A stretch of 64,000 nucleotides of DNA from Nocardia higoensis NBRC 100133 (GCF_000308595.1 NZ_BAGA01000139.1:1-64000), one strand, 5' to 3'; counted from the first letter of the stretch, positions 29,357-40,734 are shown. The notes: a model not told the origin generated them from the sequence alone. Numbers and translations are program-made.

Positions 29357-30517
29357 GTGGATGCGCGTTCGGCAGCGCTGGTCCGCGCCAATCTCCGTGC
29401 GGTGATCCAATCACCGAGCGGACCCGAGCGGTTGATCAGTGCGTTCTATGGTCATCTGTTCGCCGAGAACCCAGGGCTTCGCGAACTCTTTCCCCCCGCC
29501 ATGGACATGCAGCCGAAGCGGCTGGCCACGGCGATCGCCTTCGTCCTCGATCACCTCGAGGACTGGGACCGGGCACAGAACTTCCTCGAGCAGCTGGCCC
29601 GCGACCACCGGAAGTACGGGGTCACGGCCGAGCACTACGACCTGGCCGCGATGGCCCTGCTCGACGCTTTCCGCACCTACAACGGGCCGGCCTGGACCAG
29701 GGAATTGGAAGAGGGCTGGCGGGATGTGGGTATTTTGATTTCGGCGTCCATGGCGATCGGCGCCAACTCCGACAAATCCCCGCCGTATTGGGAGGCGACG
29801 GTGGTGGGGCATCGGCGAGTGCTCGACGATCTGGCGATCGTGCGCCTGCAATCCGATTCTCCGGTCCCCTATCAGGCCGGGCAATACGTGCCGGTCGCCG
29901 TCCCGCAGCGGCCCAAGATGTGGCGGTATTTCTCGCCGGCGATTCCGTCGAATCCCTACGGCGAGATCGAATTCCACGTGCGCAAGGTGCGCGGCGGATG
30001 GGTGAGCCCGGCCATCGTCAACGAGACCCAGGTGGGAGATCGCTGGCTGATCGGCGGGCCGCTCGGCGGCCTGCACATCGACCGCGACAGCGGCAAGGAC
30101 GTACTGCTGATCGGCTCGGGCACCGGCATCGCGCCGATGCGCGCGCAGCTGATCGAGATGAGCCAGCGCGGGGTGAATCCGCGGGTGCACTTCTTCATCG
30201 GCGGGCGCTATCCGTGCGACCTGTACGACGTGGAGAACATGTGGCAGCTCTCGCAGAGCAACCCGTGGCTGACGATCGTGCCGGTGTGTGAGCAGAAGTC
30301 CAATCCGTGGTGGTATCCGCATCCGCCGACCGACGCCCCCTACGGCATGCACCGCACGCTGATCGGCAATCTGGGCGCGGTCGTGGCGAGCTTCGGCGCC
30401 TGGGAGGACCGGCAGATCCAGATCGCCGGGTCAGCGACGATGATCGCCGACACGCGGCGTGCGCTGATCGCCGTCGGCACTCCCGAGCACATCATCAGCA
30501 GCGACCCGATCGGGTAG
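29357..30517 (+). CDS. type II flavohemoglobin-like protein (copy 1)
   Basis: A 386-residue fusion of a globin domain (1-135) with an FAD/NAD(P)H reductase module. The candidate proximal heme ligand is His84 in RDHRKYGV. The FAD motif is seen as MWRYFSPAIPSN and the nicotinamide motif as GSGTGIAPMRA. It resembles M. tuberculosis Rv0385, a type II flavohemoglobin that differs from NO-dioxygenase HMPs in heme and cofactor pockets, so NO detoxification should not be assumed. GTG 29357 is chosen because AAAGGAAG lies upstream. Rv0385 likewise lies beside clpB in M. tuberculosis. Confidence 0.88.
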   Translation: MDARSAALVRANLRAVIQSPSGPERLISAFYGHLFAENPGLRELFPPAMDMQPKRLATAIAFVLDHLEDWDRAQNFLEQLARDHRKYGVTAEHYDLAAMALLDAFRTYNGPAWTRELEEGWRDVGILISASMAIGANSDKSPPYWEATVVGHRRVLDDLAIVRLQSDSPVPYQAGQYVPVAVPQRPKMWRYFSPAIPSNPYGEIEFHVRKVRGGWVSPAIVNETQVGDRWLIGGPLGGLHIDRDSGKDVLLIGSGTGIAPMRAQLIEMSQRGVNPRVHFFIGGRYPCDLYDVENMWQLSQSNPWLTIVPVCEQKSNPWWYPHPPTDAPYGMHRTLIGNLGAVVASFGAWEDRQIQIAGSATMIADTRRALIAVGTPEHIISSDPIG

Positions 30518-30570
30518 GTCATAATCGCCGGACGGGAGAGCGCGGTCACGCCGCGGGGACAGGAGTTCGG

Positions 30571-31353
30571 ATGACGGAGCCGGGGGCGCTCGACCAGGGT
30601 GTCGCGCAGAGCGAATGGACAGCGACCGTGGTCGGGCACCATCGCCTGCGCCACGACATCGCGGTCATCCGCTTGATCGGTGAGTTCGTGCCGTTCCGCG
30701 CCGGGCAATCGGTGGAGGTGCGCACCGCCGCGCACCCCGAGGTGCGCCGCAGGCTCTCCCCCGCGCTGCCGCCCTCGCTGGACGGCAAGCTGGAGTTCCA
30801 TGTGCGGACGGTGCCGGGCGGGTGGCTCAGCGGCAGCCTGGTCGCCGACACCGAAGCCGGAGACGAGTGGCGGATCAGCGCGCCGGCGGGCACCTTCCAC
30901 GTCGATCCCGAGGGCGACGAGGTGGTGATGATCGCGGGCGGCACCGGGCTGGCGCCGATGCGCGCGCAGATCCTGGAACTGGCCCGCGCGCCGCAGCCGC
31001 CGCACACCTATCTGTTCGTGGGCGGACGCAGCCCGCGCGACCTGTACGCCTCGGACATGCTGGTGCTGCTCGCGGCCGAACTGCCCTGGCTGACCGTGGT
31101 GCCGGTGGTCGACCGGCTCTCGGACCCCAACTGGGCCGACGAATGGTACGAGCACGCGCGGGCCGAGGTCGATGTGGACTTCCCGGCCGACGATCTGCTC
31201 GAGGGCACGCTGGCCGACGTCGTCGGTTCGCACGGTGCGTTCGATCACCACCAGGTGCTGGTGTGCGGCTCGCCCGCGATGACGAGGGCGACGGTCGACC
31301 GACTGGTGGCGACGGGCACCCCGCGCGCGGCGATCCAGTTCGAAGGGATCTGA
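30571..31353 (+). CDS. globin-less ferredoxin-reductase-type oxidoreductase
   Basis: A 260-residue FAD/NAD(P)H-binding protein equivalent to the reductase half of the neighbouring flavohemoglobins. The FAD region is RRRLSPALPPS (Tyr of the usual RxYS replaced by Leu), then GGTGLAPMRA for nicotinamide and VCGSPAMT near the end. No globin and no iron-sulfur domain are present, so its electron acceptor is unknown. ATG 30571 has AGGAG at ideal spacing. It follows copy 1 by 53 bases and is probably co-transcribed. Confidence 0.85.
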   Translation: MTEPGALDQGVAQSEWTATVVGHHRLRHDIAVIRLIGEFVPFRAGQSVEVRTAAHPEVRRRLSPALPPSLDGKLEFHVRTVPGGWLSGSLVADTEAGDEWRISAPAGTFHVDPEGDEVVMIAGGTGLAPMRAQILELARAPQPPHTYLFVGGRSPRDLYASDMLVLLAAELPWLTVVPVVDRLSDPNWADEWYEHARAEVDVDFPADDLLEGTLADVVGSHGAFDHHQVLVCGSPAMTRATVDRLVATGTPRAAIQFEGI

Positions 31354-31360
31354 CGCCCGG

Positions 31361-32533
31361 TCAGAAGAGCGGGTCGTGGCGGATGTTCTTGGCCGGCGCG
31401 CCGACCGACATCAGCCGGAACCGGGTGGTCTGGACCATCGACGGGGAACCGGCGATCTGGATGTCGTGGTCGGTCCACGGGCCGGACTCCGCGACGATCT
31501 TGCCGAGCTGACCGACCAGCCGGGGCTGCAGACCGGGGAACCGCGGTTCCGGTTCACCGGGCGCGCGGTAGAACCACCACGGTTCCTCCTCGCTCTCGGC
31601 GACCGGGGTGACGGTCAGCCACGCGTGCTCGACGGCCAGTGCGCTCAGGATCTCGAGATCGTAGAGATCGCAGGGATGGTGGCCGCCGACGAACAGGTGG
31701 ACCTTCGGGTTGCTGCGCCGCTGGGCCATCTCCAGCAACTGTGCACGCAACGGGGCGATGCCGGTCCCGCAGCCGACCATGAGCATTTTGCGTTTGGCAT
31801 TGCGCGCGACCCCGAGCCCACCGAGCGGGGAACCGATCAGCCACTGATCGCCGACCTGCGTCTGACTGATGATCGCCGGGCTCACCCAGCCGCCCATGAT
31901 GCCACGGACATGGAATTCGATCTCGCCCTGCGGATTCGACGGCACGGCCGGGGAAAGATATCGCCACATCCGCGGTCTGGACGGAATCTGCACACTCATG
32001 TACTGACCCGCCGCGTATTCCATCGGTTGATCCAGCCGGAGCCGGATGACCGACAGATTTCGCAGAACCGCGCGGTTCTCCACGACCCGGGCCGACCACA
32101 CCGCCGGTGAGGCCTCCTGTTCGGCGGCGCCGAGCATGGTGTCGGAGATGAGCGCGAGCCCCTCGTCCCAGGCGCGGTCCACCTCGTCGGTCCACATCTC
32201 GGTGCCGGCGAACTGGCGCATCGCGGACTTCAGCGACGACGCGACGGCGACGTAGTGCTCGCCGCGGACGCCGTATTTGCGGTGGTCACGACCCAGCTGG
32301 GCGAGGAAGGGAACCAGCTCGTCGGGGTCCTCGAGCTGGTCCAGGGTGTAGGAGATGGCGTTGACCAGGCGGTCGCGCTGCAGATCCATCGCCGCCGGGA
32401 AGAGGTCGCGCACCGGTGGGTAGTTGGTGAACAAGATGGCGTAGAACGCCCGCGCCAGCCGCTCGGGTCCGTCCTCCTCCGCTGCCACCGCCTTGAAGGT
32501 AGTTCTGATCAAAGCGACGGTCCGCGAATCCAT
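31361..32533 (-). CDS. type II flavohemoglobin-like protein (copy 2)
   Basis: A 390-residue globin-reductase fusion, paralogous to copy 1 along its whole length: His84 in RDHRKYGV, FAD motif MWRYLSPAVPSNPQGEIEFHVR, nicotinamide motif GCGTGIAPLRA. It is transcribed toward the other two genes and ends seven bases from the stand-alone reductase. ATG 32533 is chosen over an upstream extension because copy 1 starts with the same MD-R motif. Conservation of all cofactor motifs suggests both copies are functional. Confidence 0.88.
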   Translation of the reverse strand: MDSRTVALIRTTFKAVAAEEDGPERLARAFYAILFTNYPPVRDLFPAAMDLQRDRLVNAISYTLDQLEDPDELVPFLAQLGRDHRKYGVRGEHYVAVASSLKSAMRQFAGTEMWTDEVDRAWDEGLALISDTMLGAAEQEASPAVWSARVVENRAVLRNLSVIRLRLDQPMEYAAGQYMSVQIPSRPRMWRYLSPAVPSNPQGEIEFHVRGIMGGWVSPAIISQTQVGDQWLIGSPLGGLGVARNAKRKMLMVGCGTGIAPLRAQLLEMAQRRSNPKVHLFVGGHHPCDLYDLEILSALAVEHAWLTVTPVAESEEEPWWFYRAPGEPEPRFPGLQPRLVGQLGKIVAESGPWTDHDIQIAGSPSMVQTTRFRLMSVGAPAKNIRHDPLF

Positions 32534-32811
32534 TTGCGCCACAACCTCATTTCGCACTCGAACACTGACCGTGCCGGCGAGTGATGTGCTGCGGCGCACT
32601 CGACAGCAGCCGATAACCATGGAGAGTGTAGGCGAGGATCGTCGGCAACGGAACGATAACAATCGACATCACGTGACAAATAGCGTCGAAACAAGAACGC
32701 CATGGGAATTATCCGCAAATAACAGACCGGAAGCCCGATCGACGCCGCTAATTCCTACAGACTGGTCGGCCTGACCGGTGCCGGCAATATCTCGGTTACC
32801 GATACGACGAA
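32534..32811. other. gene-free, relatively AT-rich spacer
   Basis: The gap between the second flavohemoglobin and the hspR terminator is less GC-rich than its surroundings, with runs such as AACGATAACAATCGACATC and AATTATCCGCAAATAAC. No gene is recognised. It must hold the promoter of flavohemoglobin copy 2. It also marks where local gene order departs from the M. tuberculosis arrangement. Confidence 0.6.
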
Positions 32812-32842
32812 GGCCGGGCCGCACAGTTCGTGCGGCCCGGCC
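32812..32842 (-). terminator. terminator of the dnaK-hspR operon
   Basis: A perfect 13-bp GC-rich stem (arms 32812-32824 and 32830-32842) with a five-base loop begins 11 bases after the hspR stop. Confidence 0.88.
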
Positions 32843-32852
32843 CGTGCCGTGT

Positions 32853-33248
32853 TCAACGCTGGTGTCTGGGCTTCCAGACCACCAGCGCGGTGCTGCGCTG
32901 CGGCGGCGAGAGGTCGGGCCGGTAGCCCGCCCTGGCCCGCTCCAGCTCGGCACGCAGCTCGGCGACCTCCTCCTGGAGGCGCTCGACCTGGTTGGTGAGC
33001 TCGATGATGCGCTTGATGCCCGCCAGATTGACGCCCTCGTCCTGGGACAGCCGCTGCACCTCGCGCAACAGCTCGACGTCCCTGGCCGAGTACCGGCGGC
33101 CGCCGCCCGAAGTGCGTTGCGGCGTCACCAGCCCGAGCCGGTCATACGTGCGCAGCGTCTGCGCGTGCATGCCCGCCAGCTGGGCCGCGACCGAGATCAT
33201 GAAGAACTCGGCACGCGCCCCGGCGGACGCCTTCGGATCGTCGGACAT
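32853..33248 (-). CDS. hspR: HspR heat-shock repressor
   Basis: A 131-residue MerR-type repressor. The winged helix-turn-helix covers about residues 15-85 (FMISVAAQLAGMHAQTLRTYDRLGLVTPQRTSGGGRRYSARDVELLREVQ), then a coiled coil (RIIELTNQVERLQEEVAELRAEL). The tail ends ALVVWKPRHQR. HspR binds HAIR sites with DnaK as co-repressor. Its ATG shares one base with the dnaJ stop (TGATG), so it is the last gene of the operon it controls. Confidence 0.96.
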   Translation of the reverse strand: MSDDPKASAGARAEFFMISVAAQLAGMHAQTLRTYDRLGLVTPQRTSGGGRRYSARDVELLREVQRLSQDEGVNLAGIKRIIELTNQVERLQEEVAELRAELERARAGYRPDLSPPQRSTALVVWKPRHQR

Positions 33249-34411
33249 CACGCACCTGCCCATCCCGCCCGCGGATCGAATCCGGCTGCCTTCTCCGCCT
33301 CACGATAACGCTCGAGCGCCTCGACGGCGGCGTCGTCCAGTTTCTGCGGCACCGCGACCTTGACGGTGACCAGCAGGTCGCCTGCGCCGCCGCCGCGCTT
33401 GGGCACACCGCGCCCGCGGACCCGCAGAGTCCGGCCGTCGGCGGTGCCGGGCGGCACCTTCACCCCGACGCGACCCTCCAGGGTCGGCACCGAAACCGTC
33501 GTGCCCAGTACCAGTTCGGCGTAGCTGACCGGCAGCGCCAGGGTCAGGTCGTCGCCGTTGCGGCCGAAGACCTTGTCCTGGCTGACGTGCACGGTCACGT
33601 ACAGGTCGCCCGAGGGGGCGCCCCGCAGACCGGCTTCGCCCTGGCCCGCCAGCCGGATCTTCTGGCCGTCGCTGACGCCGGGCGGGATCCGCACCGTGAT
33701 GGTGCGGGTCCGGTTCTGGATGCCGTTGCCGTGGCAGTCCACGCACGGGTCGTCGATGATCGAACCGGTGCCCCGGCAGCCGTCGCAGGGTTCGCTGAAC
33801 CCGAACGCGCCCTGGTTGCGGTTGATCACACCGGTGCCGTTGCAGAGCGGGCAGACCCGCGGACTGGTCCCCGGCTTCGCGCCGCTGCCGTGGCAGGTGG
33901 TGCACGGCGAGGGACTGGTCATCCGCAGCGGAACGGTGACGCCCTGCGCGGCTTCGCGGAATCCGAGAGTCGTCTCGGTCTCCACGTCGGATCCCCGACG
34001 CGGCCTGCTGCTCCCGGTGCGGGCGCCGCCCCGGTTGAACAGGCCGCCGAGCAGGTCGCCGAGCCCGCCGTCCCCCGCCGAACCACCGGCGCCGAAGATG
34101 TCGCCGAGGTTGAACTCCTGCGAGAAGCCACCCGCCCCGCCGGGCGCGAACCCGCCGCGAGGGTAGCCACCGCCGGCGAACAGCCTGCGGGTTTCGTCGT
34201 ACTCCTTGCGCTTGGCCGGGTCGGAGAGCACCGCGTGCGCCTCGCTGACCGCTTTGAAGCGCTCCTCGGCCTTGGTGTCCCCCGGATTCGCGTCCGGATG
34301 CAGATCACGGGCGAGCTTGCGATACGCCTTCTTGATCTCGTCCTGCGAGGCGGAGGAGGGAACGCCGAGTTCCTTGTAGTAGTCCTTCTCGACCCACTCT
34401 CGTTGGCTCAT
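33248..34411 (-). CDS. dnaJ: DnaJ co-chaperone (DnaJ1)
   Basis: A 387-residue type I J-protein: J domain (residues about 10-75, HPD motif in ARDLHPDANPG), a Gly/Phe-rich stretch, a zinc region with four CxxCxGxG repeats (CTTCHGSG, CPLCNGTG, CDGCRGTG, CVDCHGNG), and a C-terminal substrate domain. It delivers substrates to DnaK and stimulates its ATPase. ATG 34411 has AAGGAGG upstream. It follows grpE by 36 bases. Confidence 0.97.
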   Translation of the reverse strand: MSQREWVEKDYYKELGVPSSASQDEIKKAYRKLARDLHPDANPGDTKAEERFKAVSEAHAVLSDPAKRKEYDETRRLFAGGGYPRGGFAPGGAGGFSQEFNLGDIFGAGGSAGDGGLGDLLGGLFNRGGARTGSSRPRRGSDVETETTLGFREAAQGVTVPLRMTSPSPCTTCHGSGAKPGTSPRVCPLCNGTGVINRNQGAFGFSEPCDGCRGTGSIIDDPCVDCHGNGIQNRTRTITVRIPPGVSDGQKIRLAGQGEAGLRGAPSGDLYVTVHVSQDKVFGRNGDDLTLALPVSYAELVLGTTVSVPTLEGRVGVKVPPGTADGRTLRVRGRGVPKRGGGAGDLLVTVKVAVPQKLDDAAVEALERYREAEKAAGFDPRAGWAGA

Positions 34412-34447
34412 CGGTCACTCCCTCCTTCCGCCTGTCGCGGGATCGTG

Positions 34448-35133
34448 TCAATCCTTGTTCGCGGCATCTTCATCCGATGCCTCTGCTCCGTCCGACGTGA
34501 CCTTCGCGGTCTCGTCCGCCACGCCATCGGTGACGCCGACCAGCGCGTGCCGCAGCACCCGATCGCCGAACCGATAGCCCTTCCGCATGACCGTGCCGAG
34601 CACCTGATCGTGGCCCGAACCCTCGTGCTGCACGGCCTCGTGCAGGGTCGGGTCGAAGGGGTCGCCCTCCGCGCCGAACTCCTCGAGGCCCTGCTTGCGC
34701 AGCGCGTCGACGAGCTTGTCGGCCACCGACTTCAACGGCCCGGACTCGAGGTCGCCGTGTGCGCGCGCCCGGTCCAGGTCGTCGAGGACACCGAGCAGCT
34801 CGGTGACCACGGCGGCCTTGGCGGCGTCGACGGCGGCCTTGCGATCGCGGTCGACCCGACGCCGGTAGTTGGCGTACTCGGCGGTCAGGCGCTGCAGGTC
34901 GGCGGTGCGCTCGGCGAGCTCACCGGAGGCCGATTCGGCCACGGCCGCGGCTTCCGCGCCTGACCCCGGCTCGGCGTCGACCTCGACGACCTCGGCCTCC
35001 GCGGCGGTGTCGGCCGCGGCGCCGTCGGCCGCCGGATCGGGCGCGGACTGCTCGCCCGCGCCCGCCGTGCGGACCTCACCGGTCTCGGGGTCGATCTTGC
35101 GGTTGTCCACCACGGTGATCGGCTCCTTCTGGG

Positions 35134-35137
<4 letters not shown>
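34448..35137 (-). CDS. grpE: GrpE nucleotide exchange factor
   Basis: A 229-residue protein with an acidic disordered N-terminus (about 1-80), a long coiled coil (ELAERTADLQRLTAEYANYRRRVDRDRKAAVDAAK), and the C-terminal beta domain with GDPFDPTLHEAVQHEGSGHDQVLGTVMRKGYRFGDRVLRHALV. It releases ADP from DnaK. The start is GTG 35137, which overlaps the dnaK stop (GTGA), so translation is coupled. Confidence 0.96.
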
Positions 35138-36978
<1,841 letters not shown>

Positions 36979-37042
36979 GAGTAGTTCCTCCTCTTGGTTT
37001 GCCCCGCGACTGGTCAGCCGCTTCGGCGTCCTGCTCTTCAAT

Positions 37043-37063
37043 ACTGAGCGGGGTCGGCTCAAT
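37043..37063 (-). promoter_or_regulatory. weak second HAIR-like site upstream of dnaK
   Basis: ACTGAGC-N7-GCTCAAT keeps the HAIR spacing and 9 of 14 consensus positions. It lies between the strong site and the gene. It could be a secondary HspR contact or a chance match. Confidence 0.4.
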
Positions 37064-37096
37064 CTTGCACCCGGTTCCCACCGGCGTCAACTACAA

Positions 37097-37117
37097 GTTG
37101 AGTGAATCACGCTCAAG
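37097..37117 (-). promoter_or_regulatory. HAIR operator (HspR site) upstream of dnaK
   Basis: GTTGAGT-N7-GCTCAAG has arms identical to the clpB site. On the dnaK strand it reads CTTGAGC-N7-ACTCAAC and overlaps a candidate -35 (TTGAGC) with TAGTTG 17 bases on as -10. Confidence 0.88.
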
Positions 37118-37311
37118 TCCGACGAAGACGACAACCAGCCACCGCGCGGACTTATTCCGTGACCGGCGGAGAAATTTTCATCCGCCCGTTCCACAGGTCT
37201 ACCCAGCCCGGCGGACGTTCACCGGCAACCACGCCGCCGAGCTCGAGGGCGGCCGGGTTCGGGCAGATCGATCCCGGCGGCGTCGAGCCGCCCACCTGCG
37301 GGGCGAACGAC

Positions 37312-38835
37312 TCAGCGAGCCTGCGGCAATACCGGAAGGATGCCCTCCGCGCTGCGGGCGGCCGTCAGGCAAGCGGCCCGGGTGTGCCGATCGGCCAAGG
37401 GGTGCGCCGATCGGTCCCGCCACTTACGCACCAGCTCGACCGCGCGCCCACGGGCCAGCGCGGCCGGCGCGTCGGCGGGCAGCCCGAGCCGCAGATACGG
37501 CGCGACCCCGGCGCCGCCCAGCAGGCGGTGCAGCTCGGCCAGGTCCTCGGGCGGGAGCGGCAGTTCCCCGGCGCGCAGCCGGCTCAGCAGGCGCAGTTCG
37601 GCGAAGCCGTGCACATCGGCGAGCAGGGTGCGCACCCGCGGCAGCAGACCGTCGGCGGCGGTGCCCGGATAGGCGGTGAGCACACCCGCGAGCGCGGTGA
37701 GCGCGGAGTGCGCCTTGAGTTGATCGGCGCGCTGGGCGAATTGGATGTCGAGCACCGCGCGCAGCTCCTCGATCCCGCTGCGCTCGGCCAGTTCGGCGGC
37801 CAGCGCGGCGGAATCGCGCACGCCGAGCCGGATCAGCGTGACCGCCATCCGGATTCCGAACAGGCCGAACCGCGCCGCCAGCGCCGCACGAACGTCCGGC
37901 GCGACCGGCAGGGCGATATCGGGCCCGGCGAACCGGTCCGCCGAGAGCATGGCCGCGCCCAATTCCCCGGCCGGCACCCCGGCCAGCGCCTGGAACGCAC
38001 GGAATTCCTGCTCGCGCAGAGTCGCCGCCGCGAACGCCAGCAGCCCCGCGACCGGGATCACCGCCTGGCACAGGCCGGTGCGTTCCAGCTCGCCGGCGAA
38101 GCGGGCGGCCACCTCGCGCGCGGAATGCAGCGCGTCCAGACCGCCCGCGCCGATCTCGTCGGCCCGCGAGACCACGCCGATCACACCGAGCGGACCGGCC
38201 GCCGAGCCGCTGCCCGCGCCGACCCGCTCCAGGAAATCGAGATCGGCGGTGTCCAGACGACGCAACAGATAGACGACGGCATCGGCGCCGGGAACGCGGA
38301 CCGGTCCGACCTCGTCCGCGTCGGGAGTCAGCAGCCGGGCGGTGCGCCTGGAAACCTCCCGCGACAGCGACGAGGTGCCGGGAGTGTCGACGAGTGTGGT
38401 GCGCGCCAGCGTCGCGGCGGGCCACTGCACCTCGAGGTGGTCGACCTCGTGCGGGCCGGGCCGGTTCCAGGCCGGAGCGGACAGATCGAAGGTGAGCCCG
38501 TGTGCGCCACCGCCGCGGCGGACCACGACGTGCGCGCTCGCGCCGTCGGGGGCGATCGCGGTCACGCCCGGGGTGGAGCCGTGGCGGTACCAGGTGACGA
38601 CGCGGGTGCACTCGGTCGCGTCGGTCGGGGCGATGTCCTGGCCGACCAGCGCATTCAGCAAAGTCGACTTACCCGCCTTGATCGATCCGGCCAGGGCGAC
38701 CCGCAACGGCTGGTCGAGGCGCCGGGCGCACTCGGCGAGCATGGCGCGCGGGCGCGGCTGATCGGCGAAGGACTGCCCGGCCAGGGCGATGAGTCGATGG
38801 GCCTCGCCGACGATTCCCGGCGCGTCGGTTCTCAC
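37312..38835 (-). CDS. iniC: IniC-like dynamin-family GTPase
   Basis: A 507-residue dynamin-like GTPase. G1 is AGSIKAGKSTLLNAL at about 49-63, G3 is LVDTPGTSSLS, and the G4-like element is VVSRADEI. A helical stalk fills the rest. In mycobacteria IniA and IniC are bacterial dynamin-like proteins of the isoniazid-inducible operon, thought to repair or remodel membrane under cell-wall stress. The start GTG 38835 overlaps the iniA stop (GTGA). Length matches M. tuberculosis IniC closely. Confidence 0.85.
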   Translation of the reverse strand: MRTDAPGIVGEAHRLIALAGQSFADQPRPRAMLAECARRLDQPLRVALAGSIKAGKSTLLNALVGQDIAPTDATECTRVVTWYRHGSTPGVTAIAPDGASAHVVVRRGGGAHGLTFDLSAPAWNRPGPHEVDHLEVQWPAATLARTTLVDTPGTSSLSREVSRRTARLLTPDADEVGPVRVPGADAVVYLLRRLDTADLDFLERVGAGSGSAAGPLGVIGVVSRADEIGAGGLDALHSAREVAARFAGELERTGLCQAVIPVAGLLAFAAATLREQEFRAFQALAGVPAGELGAAMLSADRFAGPDIALPVAPDVRAALAARFGLFGIRMAVTLIRLGVRDSAALAAELAERSGIEELRAVLDIQFAQRADQLKAHSALTALAGVLTAYPGTAADGLLPRVRTLLADVHGFAELRLLSRLRAGELPLPPEDLAELHRLLGGAGVAPYLRLGLPADAPAALARGRAVELVRKWRDRSAHPLADRHTRAACLTAARSAEGILPVLPQAR

Positions 38836-40676
38836 CGGGCGACCCTACCGAGAGCGGAACCGGGAGCCTGATCGGAGCGTCCCATCAGCTCCGCGTATGC
38901 GCGCAGTTCGGTCACGACGCGCAGCCGGCGTTCGAGTTCTTCGCAGCGGGCGGACCGGCGGGACGATTCCATCGATGCGGCATCCTGGGCGGCGCGCAGC
39001 GAATCGTCGATGGAGCGCAGCGCACGGTCGGCGACGCCCGCGTAGTGGTCGCGCAGGGCGCGGTGGATGCGGTGCAGGCGATCCTTGGATTCCTTGCCCG
39101 CCTGGAACGCCACGTCGTCGACGAAGCGGCGCACGGCGGTCTTGGCCTCGGCGCGTCGGCGTGCCAGCCGGGCCTGCTTGTCGTCACGGAAGGCCTTGCC
39201 GCCCACCAGCACGCCCGCGCCGAGCGAGATCGGGTTGAACATCGCCAGTCCGGCGAAGGTACTGGCCAGGCCGACCATCAGCACGCCGCCATAGGAGCCG
39301 CGCATGCCGACCAGCAACTTGCTGCCCAGGCCGATGTCGGGTTCCAGTTCACCGAGGGTCGCGGCCGCGACCGCGCCGCTCTCGCCGCCGACTCCGGCTC
39401 GCACGTCCGGCAATTCGACCGTGCCGCTGTGGGAGAAGTGCTCGGCGACCCGATCGGCCAGGGCCGTCGCGCGCTTGTGCGTCCACAGCAGGTTCTCGCC
39501 GAGCGCGCTGTCCACGGCGTCGGTCAGCCACTCGGCGATCAGCGCCCAGTGCCTGCCCGGGTCGTGGTCGTCGATCCACTCCTCGCCGGTTCGGGCGATG
39601 CCGCGCAGGCGATCTCGCAGATCGTGGTCGACGTCGCCGGCCAGGTCGGTGATGCCGTCGGCGAGGGTCTGCTGCCAGGCGGCGGTGCGGCGGTGCAGGT
39701 CCTCGGCGGCGGTCCTGGCCGAACGCAACTCGCCGACCGCGGTGGCGCTGCGGTCGGGGTCGCGCAGCGCGAGCAGTTCGCTGCCCAGGGCGAGCGCGAG
39801 ATGTTCGGCGGCGGAATGGATGTCACGGGCGAGGGCGGCACGGGCGGCGGACCGGTCGCGCGCGACCACCTCCTCGCGCAGGAACCGGTACAACTCGCCG
39901 TACCCGGATTCCAGCCCCAGCATCTTGTCCTGGGTCCGCATCGCGTGTGCACGCAGCAGCGCCGACACCGGCACGATCGGCAAGTCCAGACCGGCGCGTT
40001 CGAGATGAGCCGCATCGGCGTCGCGCACCTGACGCCAGTGCGGATACAGGTCGATCTTGGTGAGCACCAGCGCCACCGACGGGCACAGCTCGCGCACCTG
40101 GCGCAGGAACCCGAGCTCGGGCTCGGTGAGTTCGGTGGACGCGTCGGAGAGCACCAGCACCGCGTCGGCCGAGGGCACCATCGCGAGCACGGTCGCCGCG
40201 CCCGCGCCCGCCCGGCCGCCCACTCCGGGGGTGTCGACCAGCACGATGCCGTCGTCCAGCAGCGGATTGGGCAGCCGGACCTCCTGGCGCGCCACCCGCC
40301 GTCCGCCGGCCTGCGGGGTGCGCTCGCCGAGGTGATCCAAGGGCACCTCCACCCGGTGTTCGGCGCCGTCGCCGGGATCGAGGCAGACGAGCTCGGCGCA
40401 CGGCGCGGGGCCGGAAGCCAGCACGGTCGGCACCGCCGTGGTGGCATCGTCGCCGACCGGGCAGACCTCGGCATTCAGCAGTGCGTTGACGAACCGGCTC
40501 TTGCCCTGCCCGAGCAGGCCCGCGACCACGATCCGCCGCCGTGGATCGCGCACCCGCTCGCTCGCCGCCGCCAGGCGCGCCACCAGATCCGCGCGCCCGG
40601 CGGCCCGCGCCACCGCGATCGTCTCGGTGAGTACCGGCAGCAGCGGTACGGCGGAGGGCTCGGCGGTAGTCACCAT
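38832..40676 (-). CDS. iniA: IniA-like dynamin-family GTPase
   Basis: A 614-residue dynamin-like protein: G1 AGLLGQGKSRFVNALL near residue 48, G3 LVDTPGVGGRAG, G4 LVLTKIDLYP, then a helical bundle. A hydrophobic stretch GVLMVGLASTFAGLAMFNPISLGAGVLVGG (about 460-490) is suited to membrane insertion as in IniA. The last 100 residues are charged coiled coil. ATG 40676 is the chosen start, with GAAAGG upstream. It lies between iniB and iniC in the expected order. Confidence 0.86.
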   Translation of the reverse strand: MVTTAEPSAVPLLPVLTETIAVARAAGRADLVARLAAASERVRDPRRRIVVAGLLGQGKSRFVNALLNAEVCPVGDDATTAVPTVLASGPAPCAELVCLDPGDGAEHRVEVPLDHLGERTPQAGGRRVARQEVRLPNPLLDDGIVLVDTPGVGGRAGAGAATVLAMVPSADAVLVLSDASTELTEPELGFLRQVRELCPSVALVLTKIDLYPHWRQVRDADAAHLERAGLDLPIVPVSALLRAHAMRTQDKMLGLESGYGELYRFLREEVVARDRSAARAALARDIHSAAEHLALALGSELLALRDPDRSATAVGELRSARTAAEDLHRRTAAWQQTLADGITDLAGDVDHDLRDRLRGIARTGEEWIDDHDPGRHWALIAEWLTDAVDSALGENLLWTHKRATALADRVAEHFSHSGTVELPDVRAGVGGESGAVAAATLGELEPDIGLGSKLLVGMRGSYGGVLMVGLASTFAGLAMFNPISLGAGVLVGGKAFRDDKQARLARRRAEAKTAVRRFVDDVAFQAGKESKDRLHRIHRALRDHYAGVADRALRSIDDSLRAAQDAASMESSRRSARCEELERRLRVVTELRAYAELMGRSDQAPGSALGRVAR

Positions 40677-40734
40677 CGCTCGTGCAGACCTTTCGGAAGA
40701 AGCGCGAAATCCTCTGACGCTGAATTCTGTTGTC

